A stretch of 11,749 bases of DNA from a bacterium (GCA_024224995.1 JAAENB010000770.1:1-11749); one strand, 5' to 3'. Positions 1-6,996 are shown, numbered from the stretch's first letter. Numbers and translations are program-made. The notes: a model not told the origin generated them from the letters alone.

Positions 1-1455
1 AGCTTTAAAAGAAGTGCCGTACAGGATCTTGGTGTATATTTTATCAGTAAAAGGATAAACTGCTGCCACTCTCCAGTTTAAAACGTTCTCATAGATATTA
101 TGAATATCATACCTGATCCCTGCGAGAAATTCCATGTTCGCAAGGAAATTGATTTTAACAATTTTGAAGGGATATACAACTACCTGGCCATACGCTCCAA
201 TATTCCTGAATATTTTATTGCCTGTTGCCGAACCGCCGGGATTGGCAGTGCTTCTGCCTGAAGCGGTGGTGGAATAAAATGTCTGGATTGTATGCTTATC
301 CGAAGTAAGATCAAACCCTATTGAGATGTTTGTCCATTGGTCGAAATTATATCGTGCTTCCGCGGTAATATCATACCCGTTGTACCCATAGTCTCTTGTT
401 ATCCAGGTGGAGGTATCATCATCTATATCCAGTTTCTCTCCTTCCAGGGGAGCCCCTGCGGCATAGGCAAAAGAGAGGTTCAGGTCAATGGTATCAAAAA
501 GTTTTTGGGAATACCTGGCCCGTATATAGCTATTATAGAGGGAACCCCGGTTATTATGGGTTAACACTCCCCAGTCCGCGAATTCTCCATATCCGTCCAG
601 GCACTGGTAATTAAAATCAACTCCAATTGTTCCAAAAGTCTCGTTGCTGTATTCGAACTTCGCGAAATGGCTCTGTGGAGAGGCAGTTTCATTGCTGCTG
701 TTCACCCCGGTAGAAGCGTGGGTATTGCCCGGTATATTAATTAATCGATACCCTGAATTATCAATCCGGCTCATGCTGGCGGCGGCAATGAAATTAAACC
801 CGTCAACAGTTCCGCCAACTACAAACGAATTTTTGTTCGATAAATGTTTGCTCCCATAACCGATCGAAAGAGCAAGCTCTCCGCCCTCTACCTGGTCTCC
901 GTTTTTGGTGATGATATTTACCACCCCTAAAAGGGCATTGGCTCCGTAAAGAGTGGAACCCGGTCCCCGGATGATCTCAATCCGCTCAATTACGGAAACA
1001 GGAATGAGCTCTTCTCCAAGAAAGTTTTCCCCGCTGGACCTGAAAGAGACCGGCTGGCTGTCGATCATTAACTTGATAACTCTGGACCCGGCACGCATTC
1101 CGCCGTTTACTCCCCTGATTCCCAGGTTATACTGCGTATGGTCATGCAGCAGGTCCAGGCCTGCGACACTTTCCAGGGCTTCTCCAACCGTTTGGTAGCC
1201 CCGTTCTTTGATCTGTTCTGCCGTAATAATTGTAATAATAGCCGGGGCTTCGCTCACTTTCTGCTTTTTTTTCGTGGCAGAAACAATTTCAATGTTCATT
1301 AATTCTTCTAAAGAATAGTTTAAAAGCTCATCCAGTTCTTTGTCTTCGGGGGTTTTTGGTTGAGCTGCGATGCTGCCTGAGGAAAATAATAAGAGAATAC
1401 AAAGCAATACAGCTTTTGCCCGATACCTCAAAATAATTTTGATATTTATAACCAT
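1..1455 (-). CDS. TonB-dependent outer-membrane receptor, 5' part (C-terminus beyond window)
   Basis: The reading frame is open from ATG at 1455 to the left edge, giving 485 residues without a stop; the complete paralogue at 6997-9207 has 736, so about a third of the barrel is missing. Residues 1-31 form a signal peptide (basic N-terminus, hydrophobic VLLCILLLF core, cleavage likely after SIAA). The plug domain follows from about residue 65: SEAPAIITIITAEQI, then GEALESVAGLDLL, GIRGVNGGMRAGS, ERIEIIRGPGSTLYGANALLG and VVNIITKNG, the standard plug signatures. The rest is the first half of the beta-barrel. Such receptors import a scarce ligand (iron complexes, cobalamin, sugars or others) across the outer membrane using TonB energy; the substrate cannot be read here. 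No clear TonB box is seen. A sigma70-like promoter lies 38 bases upstream, and the start is preceded only by a GAGAGAG purine tract. Plug identity with the paralogue is about 80% by eye, indicating local duplication. Confidence 0.92.
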   Translation of the reverse strand, partial: MVINIKIILRYRAKAVLLCILLLFSSGSIAAQPKTPEDKELDELLNYSLEELMNIEIVSATKKKQKVSEAPAIITIITAEQIKERGYQTVGEALESVAGLDLLHDHTQYNLGIRGVNGGMRAGSRVIKLMIDSQPVSFRSSGENFLGEELIPVSVIERIEIIRGPGSTLYGANALLGVVNIITKNGDQVEGGELALSIGYGSKHLSNKNSFVVGGTVDGFNFIAAASMSRIDNSGYRLINIPGNTHASTGVNSSNETASPQSHFAKFEYSNETFGTIGVDFNYQCLDGYGEFADWGVLTHNNRGSLYNSYIRARYSQKLFDTIDLNLSFAYAAGAPLEGEKLDIDDDTSTWITRDYGYNGYDITAEARYNFDQWTNISIGFDLTSDKHTIQTFYSTTASGRSTANPGGSATGNKIFRNIGAYGQVVVYPFKIVKINFLANMEFLAGIRYDIHNIYENVLNWRVAAVYPFTDKIYTKILYGTSFKA

Positions 1456-1469
1456 GCTCTCTCTATCCG

Positions 1470-1487
1470 GATGAACTCGTATTCATC
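1470..1487. promoter_or_regulatory. Candidate operator palindrome at the receptor transcription start
   Basis: GATGAA (1470-1475) and TTCATC (1482-1487) are perfect 6-bp inverted arms around a 6-bp centre (CTCGTA). The site covers the predicted transcription start, where a repressor such as a metal regulator would act. It does not match a Fur box I would recognise. The string TGAACTC inside it (1472-1478) also occurs upstream of the second receptor (9267-9273), which may be chance. Confidence 0.35.
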
Positions 1488-1492
1488 TCATT

Positions 1493-1521
1493 AGTATACC
1501 TGCATATTTTTTTAGAGTCAA
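1493..1521 (-). promoter_or_regulatory. Sigma70-type promoter of the truncated receptor gene
   Basis: On the minus strand, TTGACT (1521-1516) is separated by exactly 17 bases from TATACT (1498-1493). Both hexamers match the consensus at five of six positions. The predicted start near 1486 leaves a leader of about 30 bases before ATG at 1455. This supports the receptor being transcribed separately from the TPR gene upstream. Confidence 0.7.
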
Positions 1522-1536
1522 TGATTAATTTGGTTG

Positions 1537-1565
1537 CCGGGTCTTCGGCTCCGCTCAGACACCGG
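1537..1565. repeat. Palindromic intergenic motif
   Basis: CCGGGTCT (1537-1544) and AGACACCGG (1557-1565) are inverted arms with one bulged base, around the loop TCGGCTCCGCTC. From memory, TTCGGCTCCGCTCAG-like strings are widely scattered in intergenic DNA of many environmental bacteria. That resemblance is recollection, not a search result. Confidence 0.5.
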
Positions 1566-1574
1566 ATGGTCGGG

Positions 1575-1649
1575 AAAAAATAGGTCAGAAACTGCGGTGA
1601 TACCGCGGTCAATTTTGCGAAGATGCTCCGGGAAAGGGTGCGACCCCTG
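1575..1649 (+). repeat. Dispersed repeat, copy 1 (uninterrupted)
   Basis: Positions 1575-1639 align without gaps to 11548-11612, with 54 of 65 bases identical by my count. The next bases (TGCGACCCCTG, 1639-1649) match 11691-11701 exactly. Copy 1 contains an internal hairpin, GCGGT-GAT-ACCGC (1594-1606). Its right end overlaps an inverted repeat, AAGGGTG (1634-1640) with CACCCTT (1651-1657), just past the stop of the TPR gene, which could help end that transcript. It lies between the TPR gene and the truncated receptor. No transposase is associated. Confidence 0.75.
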
Positions 1650-1668
1650 ACACCCTTCTTGAGAGAGC

Positions 1669-2058
1669 TCATCTCCGTCTCCGGTGATAATATTCTTCTA
1701 TCACCTCTTTCATGGATTCATAGTCTTCAGTGGGATTAAGCTCCAGGGCTTGCTCTATATTGGTGAGTGCGGTTTTATACTCTTCGTTCATAAATGAGTA
1801 TTTAGCAATACAATAATAGATCCGGTCGAAGCGGGGATCGAATTTAACCGCTTTTCGCAGGCAGCGTATTGCTTCATTGAGGTCATCGGCCCTGGCGTAT
1901 ACTTCCGCAAGGCTGATATATGCGTATATAAAACGAGGATTCAGTGCCATCACATGAAAGAAACATTCTTCTGCCTTTTCGTAATTCCGCTGCCTGATCC
2001 ATTCGCAGCCCATGTCGTAATAGTCTTCCGCTTCAATGTCTTGTGAATAATCTTTCAT
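1669..2058 (-). CDS. Small TPR-repeat protein
   Basis: This 129-residue protein has about three tetratricopeptide repeats, at roughly 11-44, 45-77 and 78-111. Typical positions are visible: YEKAEECFFHVMALNP, LNEAIRCLRKAVKFDP and YKTALTNIEQALELNP. There is no signal peptide or membrane segment, so it is cytoplasmic. It ends in a tyrosine/arginine tail (EEYYHRRRR). TPRs are protein-protein scaffolds, so a partner is expected. The best candidate is the metallophosphoesterase immediately upstream, whose stop codon overlaps this start in an ATGA (translational coupling). A weak GGAAA lies about seven bases before the ATG, consistent with dependence on upstream translation. The specific role is unknown. 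Confidence 0.88.
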   Translation of the reverse strand: MKDYSQDIEAEDYYDMGCEWIRQRNYEKAEECFFHVMALNPRFIYAYISLAEVYARADDLNEAIRCLRKAVKFDPRFDRIYYCIAKYSFMNEEYKTALTNIEQALELNPTEDYESMKEVIEEYYHRRRR

Positions 2059-2915
2059 AAATGTTTCCAGCTATACGCAGTATATTCCCGAAACCAGGGC
2101 TCATCAACAATACGCATTGAATGATCCTCAGGCCCATTCCACCGGAGTACCCCAAAAGACCCTTGTTTTACGGCACGGCCCCGGTCTTCTTCCCATTCAA
2201 AATCGGACATTTTGCTTGAAATGCTTATTCCGTTTGTATGAGTCCGCGTTTCATAGGGCGCGCCCGTGTGCCCGTAAAAGTGATATACCGGTTTATACAG
2301 ATCAAGACAGGTTTGGACCTCTTCCATGCCGAATCCCGGAGTGATAAAATTCTTTGCCGAGTCGTGAGAAACCAGGATATCAACCTCACTGGTCTTAAGA
2401 GCCCGCAGCCGGTCCTGTTCATATTCTTGAATATATTTGGGCCTGGAAATATTGCTTGTTCCTTCGGGAGGACCAACCCGGCCAATCCCCAGGAGATTGA
2501 CGCTGCTGCCGCTGGCGCTAAAACAATAGGGAACCCCGGTTTTTAACACGGATATTCGTTTGTAGCAGTCCACGGGAAACAGGGCTTCCGCGGACTGCTG
2601 TTCCAGTTCATCCAGAAAAGCGTGGTCTTCATGATTGCCCCGGACACAGATCATGGAACAGTCCAGCTTTGACAGAACGGCTTCAACTTCCGGGGAGGGT
2701 TCAAGAAAGTGCTCTGAAAATCCCAGCTCCGTACTATCGTTCTTCGCGTATTTTTTCGTTGCTTTGTCCAGCTGCCACACGTCAGGGAAAATAGCCGCGT
2801 CCCCGGCTTGTATAATCAGGTCAATGGACTCCCCGGTCTCGCGCTGGTATCGTTCTACCAGTTTGAAGCAGAGAAGTATTCTTCCGTGAAGATCGGCGAA
2901 AATTGCTATGTTCAT
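2055..2915 (-). CDS. Calcineurin-like metallophosphoesterase
   Basis: Numbered from ATG at 2915, this is a 286-residue cytoplasmic protein with the full set of metallophosphoesterase motifs in order: D8-x-H10 (FADLHGR), G38-D39 (AGDAAIFPD), N94-H95-E96 (RGNHED), H184 (SHD) and G215-H216 (YGHTGAP). All residues expected to bind the two metals are present, so it should be an active phosphomonoesterase, phosphodiesterase or nucleotidase; the substrate cannot be inferred. A longer form from TTG at 2942 would add nine residues encoded by the 7-bp repeat stretch. I prefer ATG 2915 because the conserved first strand (MNIAIFADLH) starts there, although no good Shine-Dalgarno is visible for either start. 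It is coupled by a four-base ATGA overlap to the TPR gene and sits 39 bases after the AAA ATPase gene, so all three may be co-transcribed. Confidence 0.9.
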   Translation of the reverse strand: MNIAIFADLHGRILLCFKLVERYQRETGESIDLIIQAGDAAIFPDVWQLDKATKKYAKNDSTELGFSEHFLEPSPEVEAVLSKLDCSMICVRGNHEDHAFLDELEQQSAEALFPVDCYKRISVLKTGVPYCFSASGSSVNLLGIGRVGPPEGTSNISRPKYIQEYEQDRLRALKTSEVDILVSHDSAKNFITPGFGMEEVQTCLDLYKPVYHFYGHTGAPYETRTHTNGISISSKMSDFEWEEDRGRAVKQGSFGVLRWNGPEDHSMRIVDEPWFREYTAYSWKHL

Positions 2916-2920
2916 GATAC

Positions 2921-2948
2921 AGGTCCAGGGTGCAAGGTTCAAGGTAAA
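2921..2948 (+). repeat. Degenerate AGGTTCR heptad repeat, four units
   Basis: Four consecutive 7-mers on the plus strand (AGGTCCA, GGGTGCA, AGGTTCA, AGGTAAA) share the consensus AGGTTCA. They fill most of the 39-base gap between the AAA ATPase stop and the phosphoesterase ATG. A second array with the same period and orientation is at 5245-5272. Confidence 0.6.
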
Positions 2949-2954
2949 AGTTTA

Positions 2955-4484
2955 TTAAAAGTCTTTTTCTTCGTCGTATAGAATTACGTATGTGGTTATA
3001 TCTACATTTTCTATGGATTCGGTGTTTTCCACTGCTGCTTTTGTTTTAATGGTGTTCGCGAGAAAGACAAGGTAGATCCCTTTTGTGATATTGACCGATT
3101 TGCAGTAATGGGCCAGTTGCTTTTTTCCCTTCCTGAACTGGAAACTGTCACGAAAGATCTTTGCTTCAACAACGTATTCGTTTCCCTCGTAGTTTATGAT
3201 GAGATCGCTGATGCCCAGGCCGACATGGGCTTCTCGATAGGTTTTTGCTTTGATCTTTCGCAGGAAAAGATTGATGTATGTTTCAAACGTGTAAACAAGA
3301 GCGGCTTCTTTTATTTGCTGGTATTTCCCATCTTCATCTTTTTCCCGAAAATATCGAAAACTTCTGAGCTTTATATATTCTTTGAAGTCGATAATAAGAT
3401 TATCGAAGTTAAGTGAATTATCATCATGAAAAAAGTTTTCAAATTCCAATGAGCGAAAAAAATAAGAACTTTCTCCGTTTAGAGTTGGAGTGAAGGCGTC
3501 TATGAGAGCCTTTTTATACAGGGGAACATTGAAAATAATGTTGTCGTCTTCATCATAGGTTATAACGCCTTGAGAGTAGAGAAACCTGGTTTTTTCATCG
3601 TTGATCCTGAATTGAACCGGTTCATCTGAAAAAAGTAATTTTTCCACAAAGGACCGGTATTGTTTTGCTTTGTTAATAATGTTTGATATGTTTTTGTCAA
3701 TTGCCTTTGTTAAATACCAGTTCTCAGTTTCCAGGTACTGTTTATACTGTATAGGATTGGTCTCCGGGTATTCCGTAACAAGCCTGTTGGCAAACCCGTT
3801 CACCAGGCCGGGCTGGTTTGCCGTAATCTCCGATAGCTTGTTTTTTACGTCATCATCAAGAAGCTGTCCGGTTTCCTCTTCATGCATATGCAGGAGTTCA
3901 AGTGTTTCTTCCCGGGAGAAGTAAGGGATTTCAAGATTGTCCGCGATGTTGAATGGGCTTGCGTTGTCGGAAATAATACCCACAATATTTGATACTCCCA
4001 CAAGGATAACCGATTTTAAACAATGATTATCCCGGGAGTGATAGAGATTTCTAATTGTATGTAAAAACCGGTTAAAGAGTTCGGGATTAAGCCCTTCGAT
4101 TTCATCAATTATGAGAACGCATTTTCCTTTTTTTATAGAGGCAATATCATTTTGAAAATCGGCAAATGAGGCGCTTTTTAGCGCGATCCCCCAGTACTCT
4201 TTAATTTCTCTTAAAAGGTAGTTGAAGAGTGACTCTAGTGAAGCGTCCTGGTAGTTTTCGAGATTTACCTGACATACTTTGTGGTCTTGTTTTTTCAAGC
4301 TTTCTGCGAGAATTCTAAAATAGGTACTTTTACCGGTCTGTCTCGGTGCCCAGATTGTGAAATATCTATTACCGTTTGCAAGGGTTAGACCCTTTTCTAT
4401 AAGGTTTTCCCGCTGTAAGGTGTAATGCTCATCAGGATTATTAGGCCCTGAAGTATTAAAATATCGTTTTGTTTTTTTTGTCAT
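2955..4484 (-). CDS. AAA ATPase with C-terminal PD-(D/E)XK nuclease-like domain
   Basis: A cytoplasmic protein of 509 residues from ATG 4484, or 512 from GTG 4493. I prefer the ATG because AGGTG sits six bases before it. The N-terminus has the KRYFNTSGP...HY element typical of a widespread family of stand-alone AAA-type ATPases. In the 512-residue numbering, Walker A is APRQTGKST (49-57), Walker B is VLIIDEIEG (D130, E131), and a sensor-like VGVSN ends near 170. A helical winged-helix-like middle follows. The C-terminus carries a PD-(D/E)XK pattern: D430 (GISDLII), then E443-x-K445 (VVEAKIF), then Q459 (KKQLAHY). Members of this family are often present in many copies per genome and have no settled function; a role in defence or in selfish elements has been suspected for related ATPase-nuclease fusions. 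The gene looks more A+T-rich than its neighbours, which may indicate transfer. It lies upstream of the phosphoesterase and TPR genes on the same strand. Confidence 0.88.
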   Translation of the reverse strand: MTKKTKRYFNTSGPNNPDEHYTLQRENLIEKGLTLANGNRYFTIWAPRQTGKSTYFRILAESLKKQDHKVCQVNLENYQDASLESLFNYLLREIKEYWGIALKSASFADFQNDIASIKKGKCVLIIDEIEGLNPELFNRFLHTIRNLYHSRDNHCLKSVILVGVSNIVGIISDNASPFNIADNLEIPYFSREETLELLHMHEEETGQLLDDDVKNKLSEITANQPGLVNGFANRLVTEYPETNPIQYKQYLETENWYLTKAIDKNISNIINKAKQYRSFVEKLLFSDEPVQFRINDEKTRFLYSQGVITYDEDDNIIFNVPLYKKALIDAFTPTLNGESSYFFRSLEFENFFHDDNSLNFDNLIIDFKEYIKLRSFRYFREKDEDGKYQQIKEAALVYTFETYINLFLRKIKAKTYREAHVGLGISDLIINYEGNEYVVEAKIFRDSFQFRKGKKQLAHYCKSVNITKGIYLVFLANTIKTKAAVENTESIENVDITTYVILYDEEKDF

Positions 4485-4508
4485 ATATGGCACCTGTTTC
4501 CAATGATG

Positions 4509-4537
4509 AAATTACCGGGATCAATCAATTCTGTCAA
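4509..4537 (-). promoter_or_regulatory. Promoter of the AAA ATPase gene
   Basis: A perfect -35 box TTGACA (4537-4532, minus strand) is followed after 17 bases by TAATTT (4514-4509), a weak -10 with three consensus matches. The leader would be about 20 bases and carries GGAAACAGGTG ahead of the ATG at 4484. It would drive the ATPase and perhaps the two genes behind it. Confidence 0.55.
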
Positions 4538-4585
4538 GAATTAACTTATTTATGAAATTTAAGACCAGCGAGACGGTAAAAATCG

Positions 4586-4613
4586 TTGACTATATAAAAA
4601 ATTTGTGTATTAT
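4586..4613 (+). promoter_or_regulatory. Promoter ahead of the lipase pseudogene
   Basis: TTGACT (4586-4591) and TATTAT (4608-4613) are separated by 16 bases and each matches the consensus at five of six positions. A strong Shine-Dalgarno, AGGAGGGG (4628-4635), follows. In the remaining frame only CTG (4640) stands at start-codon distance. The signals therefore survive although the 5' coding part appears deleted. Confidence 0.55.
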
Positions 4614-4621
4614 CAAACGAA

Positions 4622-5239
4622 TTGTACAGGAGGGGAGCACTGCCTGGCGGTGCTACTGCTGATAATTTTGGTTTCAGTTACTGGAATCGTATTCCTGAGG
4701 CCCTTGAGGATGAAGGGGCAGAGGTCTATATTGCTTCTCTGCCGCCCATTGGTAGTTTTGAAGCCAGGGCCACTAAACTCAAAAAAGATCTGCTCGAAGC
4801 CCTGGCGGTTTCCGGGAAATCAAAGGTTAATATTGTTGCTCATTGCCTGGGTGGTCTCGATTCCCGTTATATGATAAGCAATATGGATATGGGCGATAAA
4901 GTAGCCTCCTGGACCAGTATTTCAACGACTCACCGGGGCAGTGTTATTGTCGATTATCTTCTTGAGAAGCTTTCCGATGAAGGAGAGCAGGCCTTTGCTT
5001 CCTGTCTTGACCTGGTATCGTACCTGCTCTATCCTGCCGATACTACGGCACAGATGCCCTGACGCTGCTTCGTTCCATATCGTCCCAACATATGGAAGAG
5101 GTCTTTAATCCAAATACTCCAAATACTCCCGATGATCCCCGTGTCTATTACCAGACCTGGGCCGGTGTTAAAACCGGGCTGGGATGCTCCCGGGTTTTAT
5201 GTTGAGTTGGTTAGTGAGTTGAAGGATATGGGGTATTAG
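4622..5239 (+). pseudogene. Degenerate secreted triacylglycerol lipase (alpha/beta hydrolase)
   Basis: The translation closely resembles the middle of bacterial secreted lipases: DNFGFSYWNRIPEALEDEGA, VYIASLPPIGSFEARA, then VNIVAHCLGGLDSRYM and STTHRGSVIVDYLLEKL. Several lesions are visible. First, the signal peptide and oxyanion-loop HG region before DNFGF are missing; the Shine-Dalgarno sits almost directly against the internal sequence. Second, the nucleophile elbow reads A-H-C-L-G-G, with Cys (codon 4844-4846) where these lipases have Ser. Third, the frame stops at 5062 and homology continues in the -1 frame from about 5053 (DALTLLRSISSQHMEEVFNP, then RVYYQTWAG). Fourth, it returns to the original frame from about 5183 (DAPGFYVELVSELKDMGY, stop 5237-5239) after an apparent internal deletion, so I see no segment carrying the catalytic Asp and His. 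An active lipase from this copy is very unlikely. Confidence 0.88.
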
Positions 5240-5244
5240 AAGAA

Positions 5245-5272
5245 AGGTTCGAAGTTTGAGGTTCGAGGTTTT
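5245..5272 (+). repeat. Degenerate AGGTTCR heptad repeat, four units
   Basis: Four consecutive 7-mers (AGGTTCG, AAGTTTG, AGGTTCG, AGGTTTT) lie five bases after the lipase pseudogene stop. They have the same unit and orientation as the array at 2921-2948. From memory, GTTCAAGGTTCAAGG-type arrays occur between genes in some environmental bacterial genomes; no function is assigned. Confidence 0.65.
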
Positions 5273-5283
5273 TTGGGGAAGGG

Positions 5284-5310
5284 GAGCGAGGCTTTTGGCC
5301 TCGCTCTTTT
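5284..5310 (+). terminator. Rho-independent terminator after the lipase pseudogene
   Basis: GAGCGAGGC (5284-5292) and GCCTCGCTC (5298-5306) form a perfect 9-bp stem with loop TTTTG, followed by TTTT. This is a textbook intrinsic terminator for plus-strand transcription and is probably the original lipase terminator. Confidence 0.88.
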
Positions 5311-5504
5311 ATAGATGCCGTCAGCTTAAAGGTAATCCCGCCCGGGAACCTGGTGCCGTGATCCCTGGATAATTAATTTGACACTAACACTGAAATAGTG
5401 AATATTTAGAAAGTCATTTCTTTTAAAATATTATTTGCCATTTGAAACCAGTAGGTAGGAAATTATAGGGCAAAGTCTCTCCGGCTCCGGAACTCAACTT
5501 CCCC

Positions 5505-5524
5505 CGGAGTTTTGTAAAACTCCG
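5505..5524 (-). terminator. Probable 3' hairpin of the receptor/binding-protein operon
   Basis: CGGAGTTTT (5505-5513) and AAAACTCCG (5516-5524) are a perfect 9-bp inverted repeat, 35 bases beyond the binding-protein stop. There is no U-run after it in the minus-strand transcript, so it may be a 3' stabilising hairpin or a weak terminator. The tandem CTCCGGCTCCGG (5479-5490) can pair with CCGGAG (5504-5509), giving a competing structure. Confidence 0.5.
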
Positions 5525-5559
5525 AGAGAAATAAGATTATTTTAAACAATACGTTAAAA

Positions 5560-6978
5560 TTATGGATCGGCAATTGGAATATTGGTAATATTTTGAGTTT
5601 CTACTTCGACAAAACTTTGATTCTCAATTTTCCAGATTACATAACTGCCATTTTTCCGATCTCCGGTATCATCGAATTCAACATCTCCTGAAGCGCCGTA
5701 ATAATCTATTTCCTGGCTATTCTGCAATAAACTTTTTCCTGTTGAGAACTGGTCAACATAAACTTTTGTTCCTGAACTATCATTTGCCACATCGTCAATC
5801 AATAAAGCAATGGCTTGTGTATTGGCATCAGAATTTGGGACAACTTGTGCTCTTTGAATCGCATAGGCTAAAACATATGTTGCATCATAACCATATTCCG
5901 CATAGGAATCGGGATTGAACCCAAACCTGTTTTCATAATTTGTTATGAATCGCTGGTAATATGTATCACTGGTATCCGGTTGCGGACTTGTGCCGTACAT
6001 TCCCTCTAAAATCGCCTGGTTTCCGTTAGCCAGGAAGTCATCGGTATAAATACCGTCGTTCCCAAAGAACATTGGAGGACTGCCGCCATAAGCACTTAAA
6101 TGATTTCCTGAAACAATATCATTGGATATTTTTGTAGCCTGGTAATCAAAGACCGAAAGATATACTAACTCAATATTTGTATCACTGGGAAGGAATAAGG
6201 TATCTAATATACTGTTGTAATCATCACTACTTCCTAATTCACTGTCATAAGCTATTTGTTTACTCGCATAAAGAGAACCACCCAGGCTGCCATCTGTAAA
6301 GTAATGATTAAACCAGTAGTCAAGTCCGCTTCCCCATAGATCGTTTCTATAAAGAGACCCGTATACATCTCTGGAAGCAAAATTATCACTGAGGTATTTT
6401 GCTCCAACATATGCCTGCATCTTATCGGAAGGACATGTTCTCCATACCATTTTGTTGGTATCTAAATCGCCGGCTGATGTATTTAATGTGCTTATGTAGG
6501 CACTGGTTGCCGAATAAGACATTATGATTACATTATTCTTAATAGCGAAATCTGCCACTCCGTCTATATTGTTTGCATCATAAGTAGCATTCGTACCCAA
6601 TGTAGTACTGGAATAAGAAGGCCCAATAACAATTCTCCCACCGTCATTATAGAACTTCTGGATCTCCTCAAGCCCGGTCGCAGCCGAACCGGCAGTATTC
6701 ATAATAACTACCTGGACCTGGTAATCGGTAGAACCGATAGTAATCCCGCCGGCCGAGTTGATTTCCTCGGCAGCCATAACAACAGCATAATTGATCGACT
6801 CTGCCCATGCAGTACCATCACCAAGGGGACTCAGAAGCGCAAACTTAATGGGATTTGTATAGGTCTTTTCAGCCTTATCGACTTCAAACATATCACAAGC
6901 CGAGAATAAAACTGTTATAAAACATATTATAACCAGGATAGGGAATCCTCGTTTTTTTGGTATATAATGACTTGTCAT
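5560..6978 (-). CDS. Type I periplasmic-binding lipoprotein (LivK-like ligand receptor)
   Basis: A 472-residue lipoprotein. It has a signal peptide with a basic start (PKKR) and hydrophobic core, then L-F-S-A-C with the modified cysteine at 28; Phe at -3 is relaxed but acceptable in spirochaete-like lipoboxes. The rest is a type I periplasmic binding fold of the branched-chain amino acid/amide class: IKFALLSPLGDG near 44, AVVMAAEEINSAGG, IVIGPSYSS near 117-124 (ligand-contact serines), IIMSYSATSAY and VWRTCPSDKMQA. It is longer than typical LivK proteins and rich in Asp, Asn, Ser and Tyr. The start is fixed by a strong AGGAGGT seven bases before ATG. The gene follows the complete TonB receptor by 18 bases and is surely co-transcribed, so both probably handle the same ligand. 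No ABC permease is in the window. It could sit at the periplasmic face or on the cell surface; the sequence does not decide. Confidence 0.9.
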   Translation of the reverse strand: MTSHYIPKKRGFPILVIICFITVLFSACDMFEVDKAEKTYTNPIKFALLSPLGDGTAWAESINYAVVMAAEEINSAGGITIGSTDYQVQVVIMNTAGSAATGLEEIQKFYNDGGRIVIGPSYSSTTLGTNATYDANNIDGVADFAIKNNVIIMSYSATSAYISTLNTSAGDLDTNKMVWRTCPSDKMQAYVGAKYLSDNFASRDVYGSLYRNDLWGSGLDYWFNHYFTDGSLGGSLYASKQIAYDSELGSSDDYNSILDTLFLPSDTNIELVYLSVFDYQATKISNDIVSGNHLSAYGGSPPMFFGNDGIYTDDFLANGNQAILEGMYGTSPQPDTSDTYYQRFITNYENRFGFNPDSYAEYGYDATYVLAYAIQRAQVVPNSDANTQAIALLIDDVANDSSGTKVYVDQFSTGKSLLQNSQEIDYYGASGDVEFDDTGDRKNGSYVIWKIENQSFVEVETQNITNIPIADP

Positions 6979-6996
6979 TTTTTTTACCTCCTATAG

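Larger units (their letters stand above)
5240..5559. other. Gene-free stretch between lipase pseudogene and binding-protein gene
   Basis: No coding frame with recognisable content was found in these 320 bases. It holds the heptad array, the terminator, an isolated promoter-like pair on the plus strand (TTGACA 5378-5383, AATATT 5401-5406) and the hairpin group at 5479-5524. The middle part (about 5311-5470) is A+T-rich with nothing I recognise. Confidence 0.6.

Noticed and set aside
1463..1672. 69-residue minus-strand frame beginning with an ATGA overlap to the TPR gene stop
   Set aside because: It lies almost wholly in the palindromic and dispersed repeat region, contains the receptor promoter, has no recognisable domain, and its sequence is explained by the repeat. 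The start/stop overlap is probably chance.
2915..2942. TTG start extending the phosphoesterase by nine residues
   Set aside because: The extra residues are encoded by the heptad repeat and precede the conserved first beta strand; ATG at 2915 is the more natural start.
4605..4874. 89-residue frame with good local start signals over the lipase
   Set aside because: It is an out-of-frame reading of conserved lipase codons; the homology lies in the other frame.
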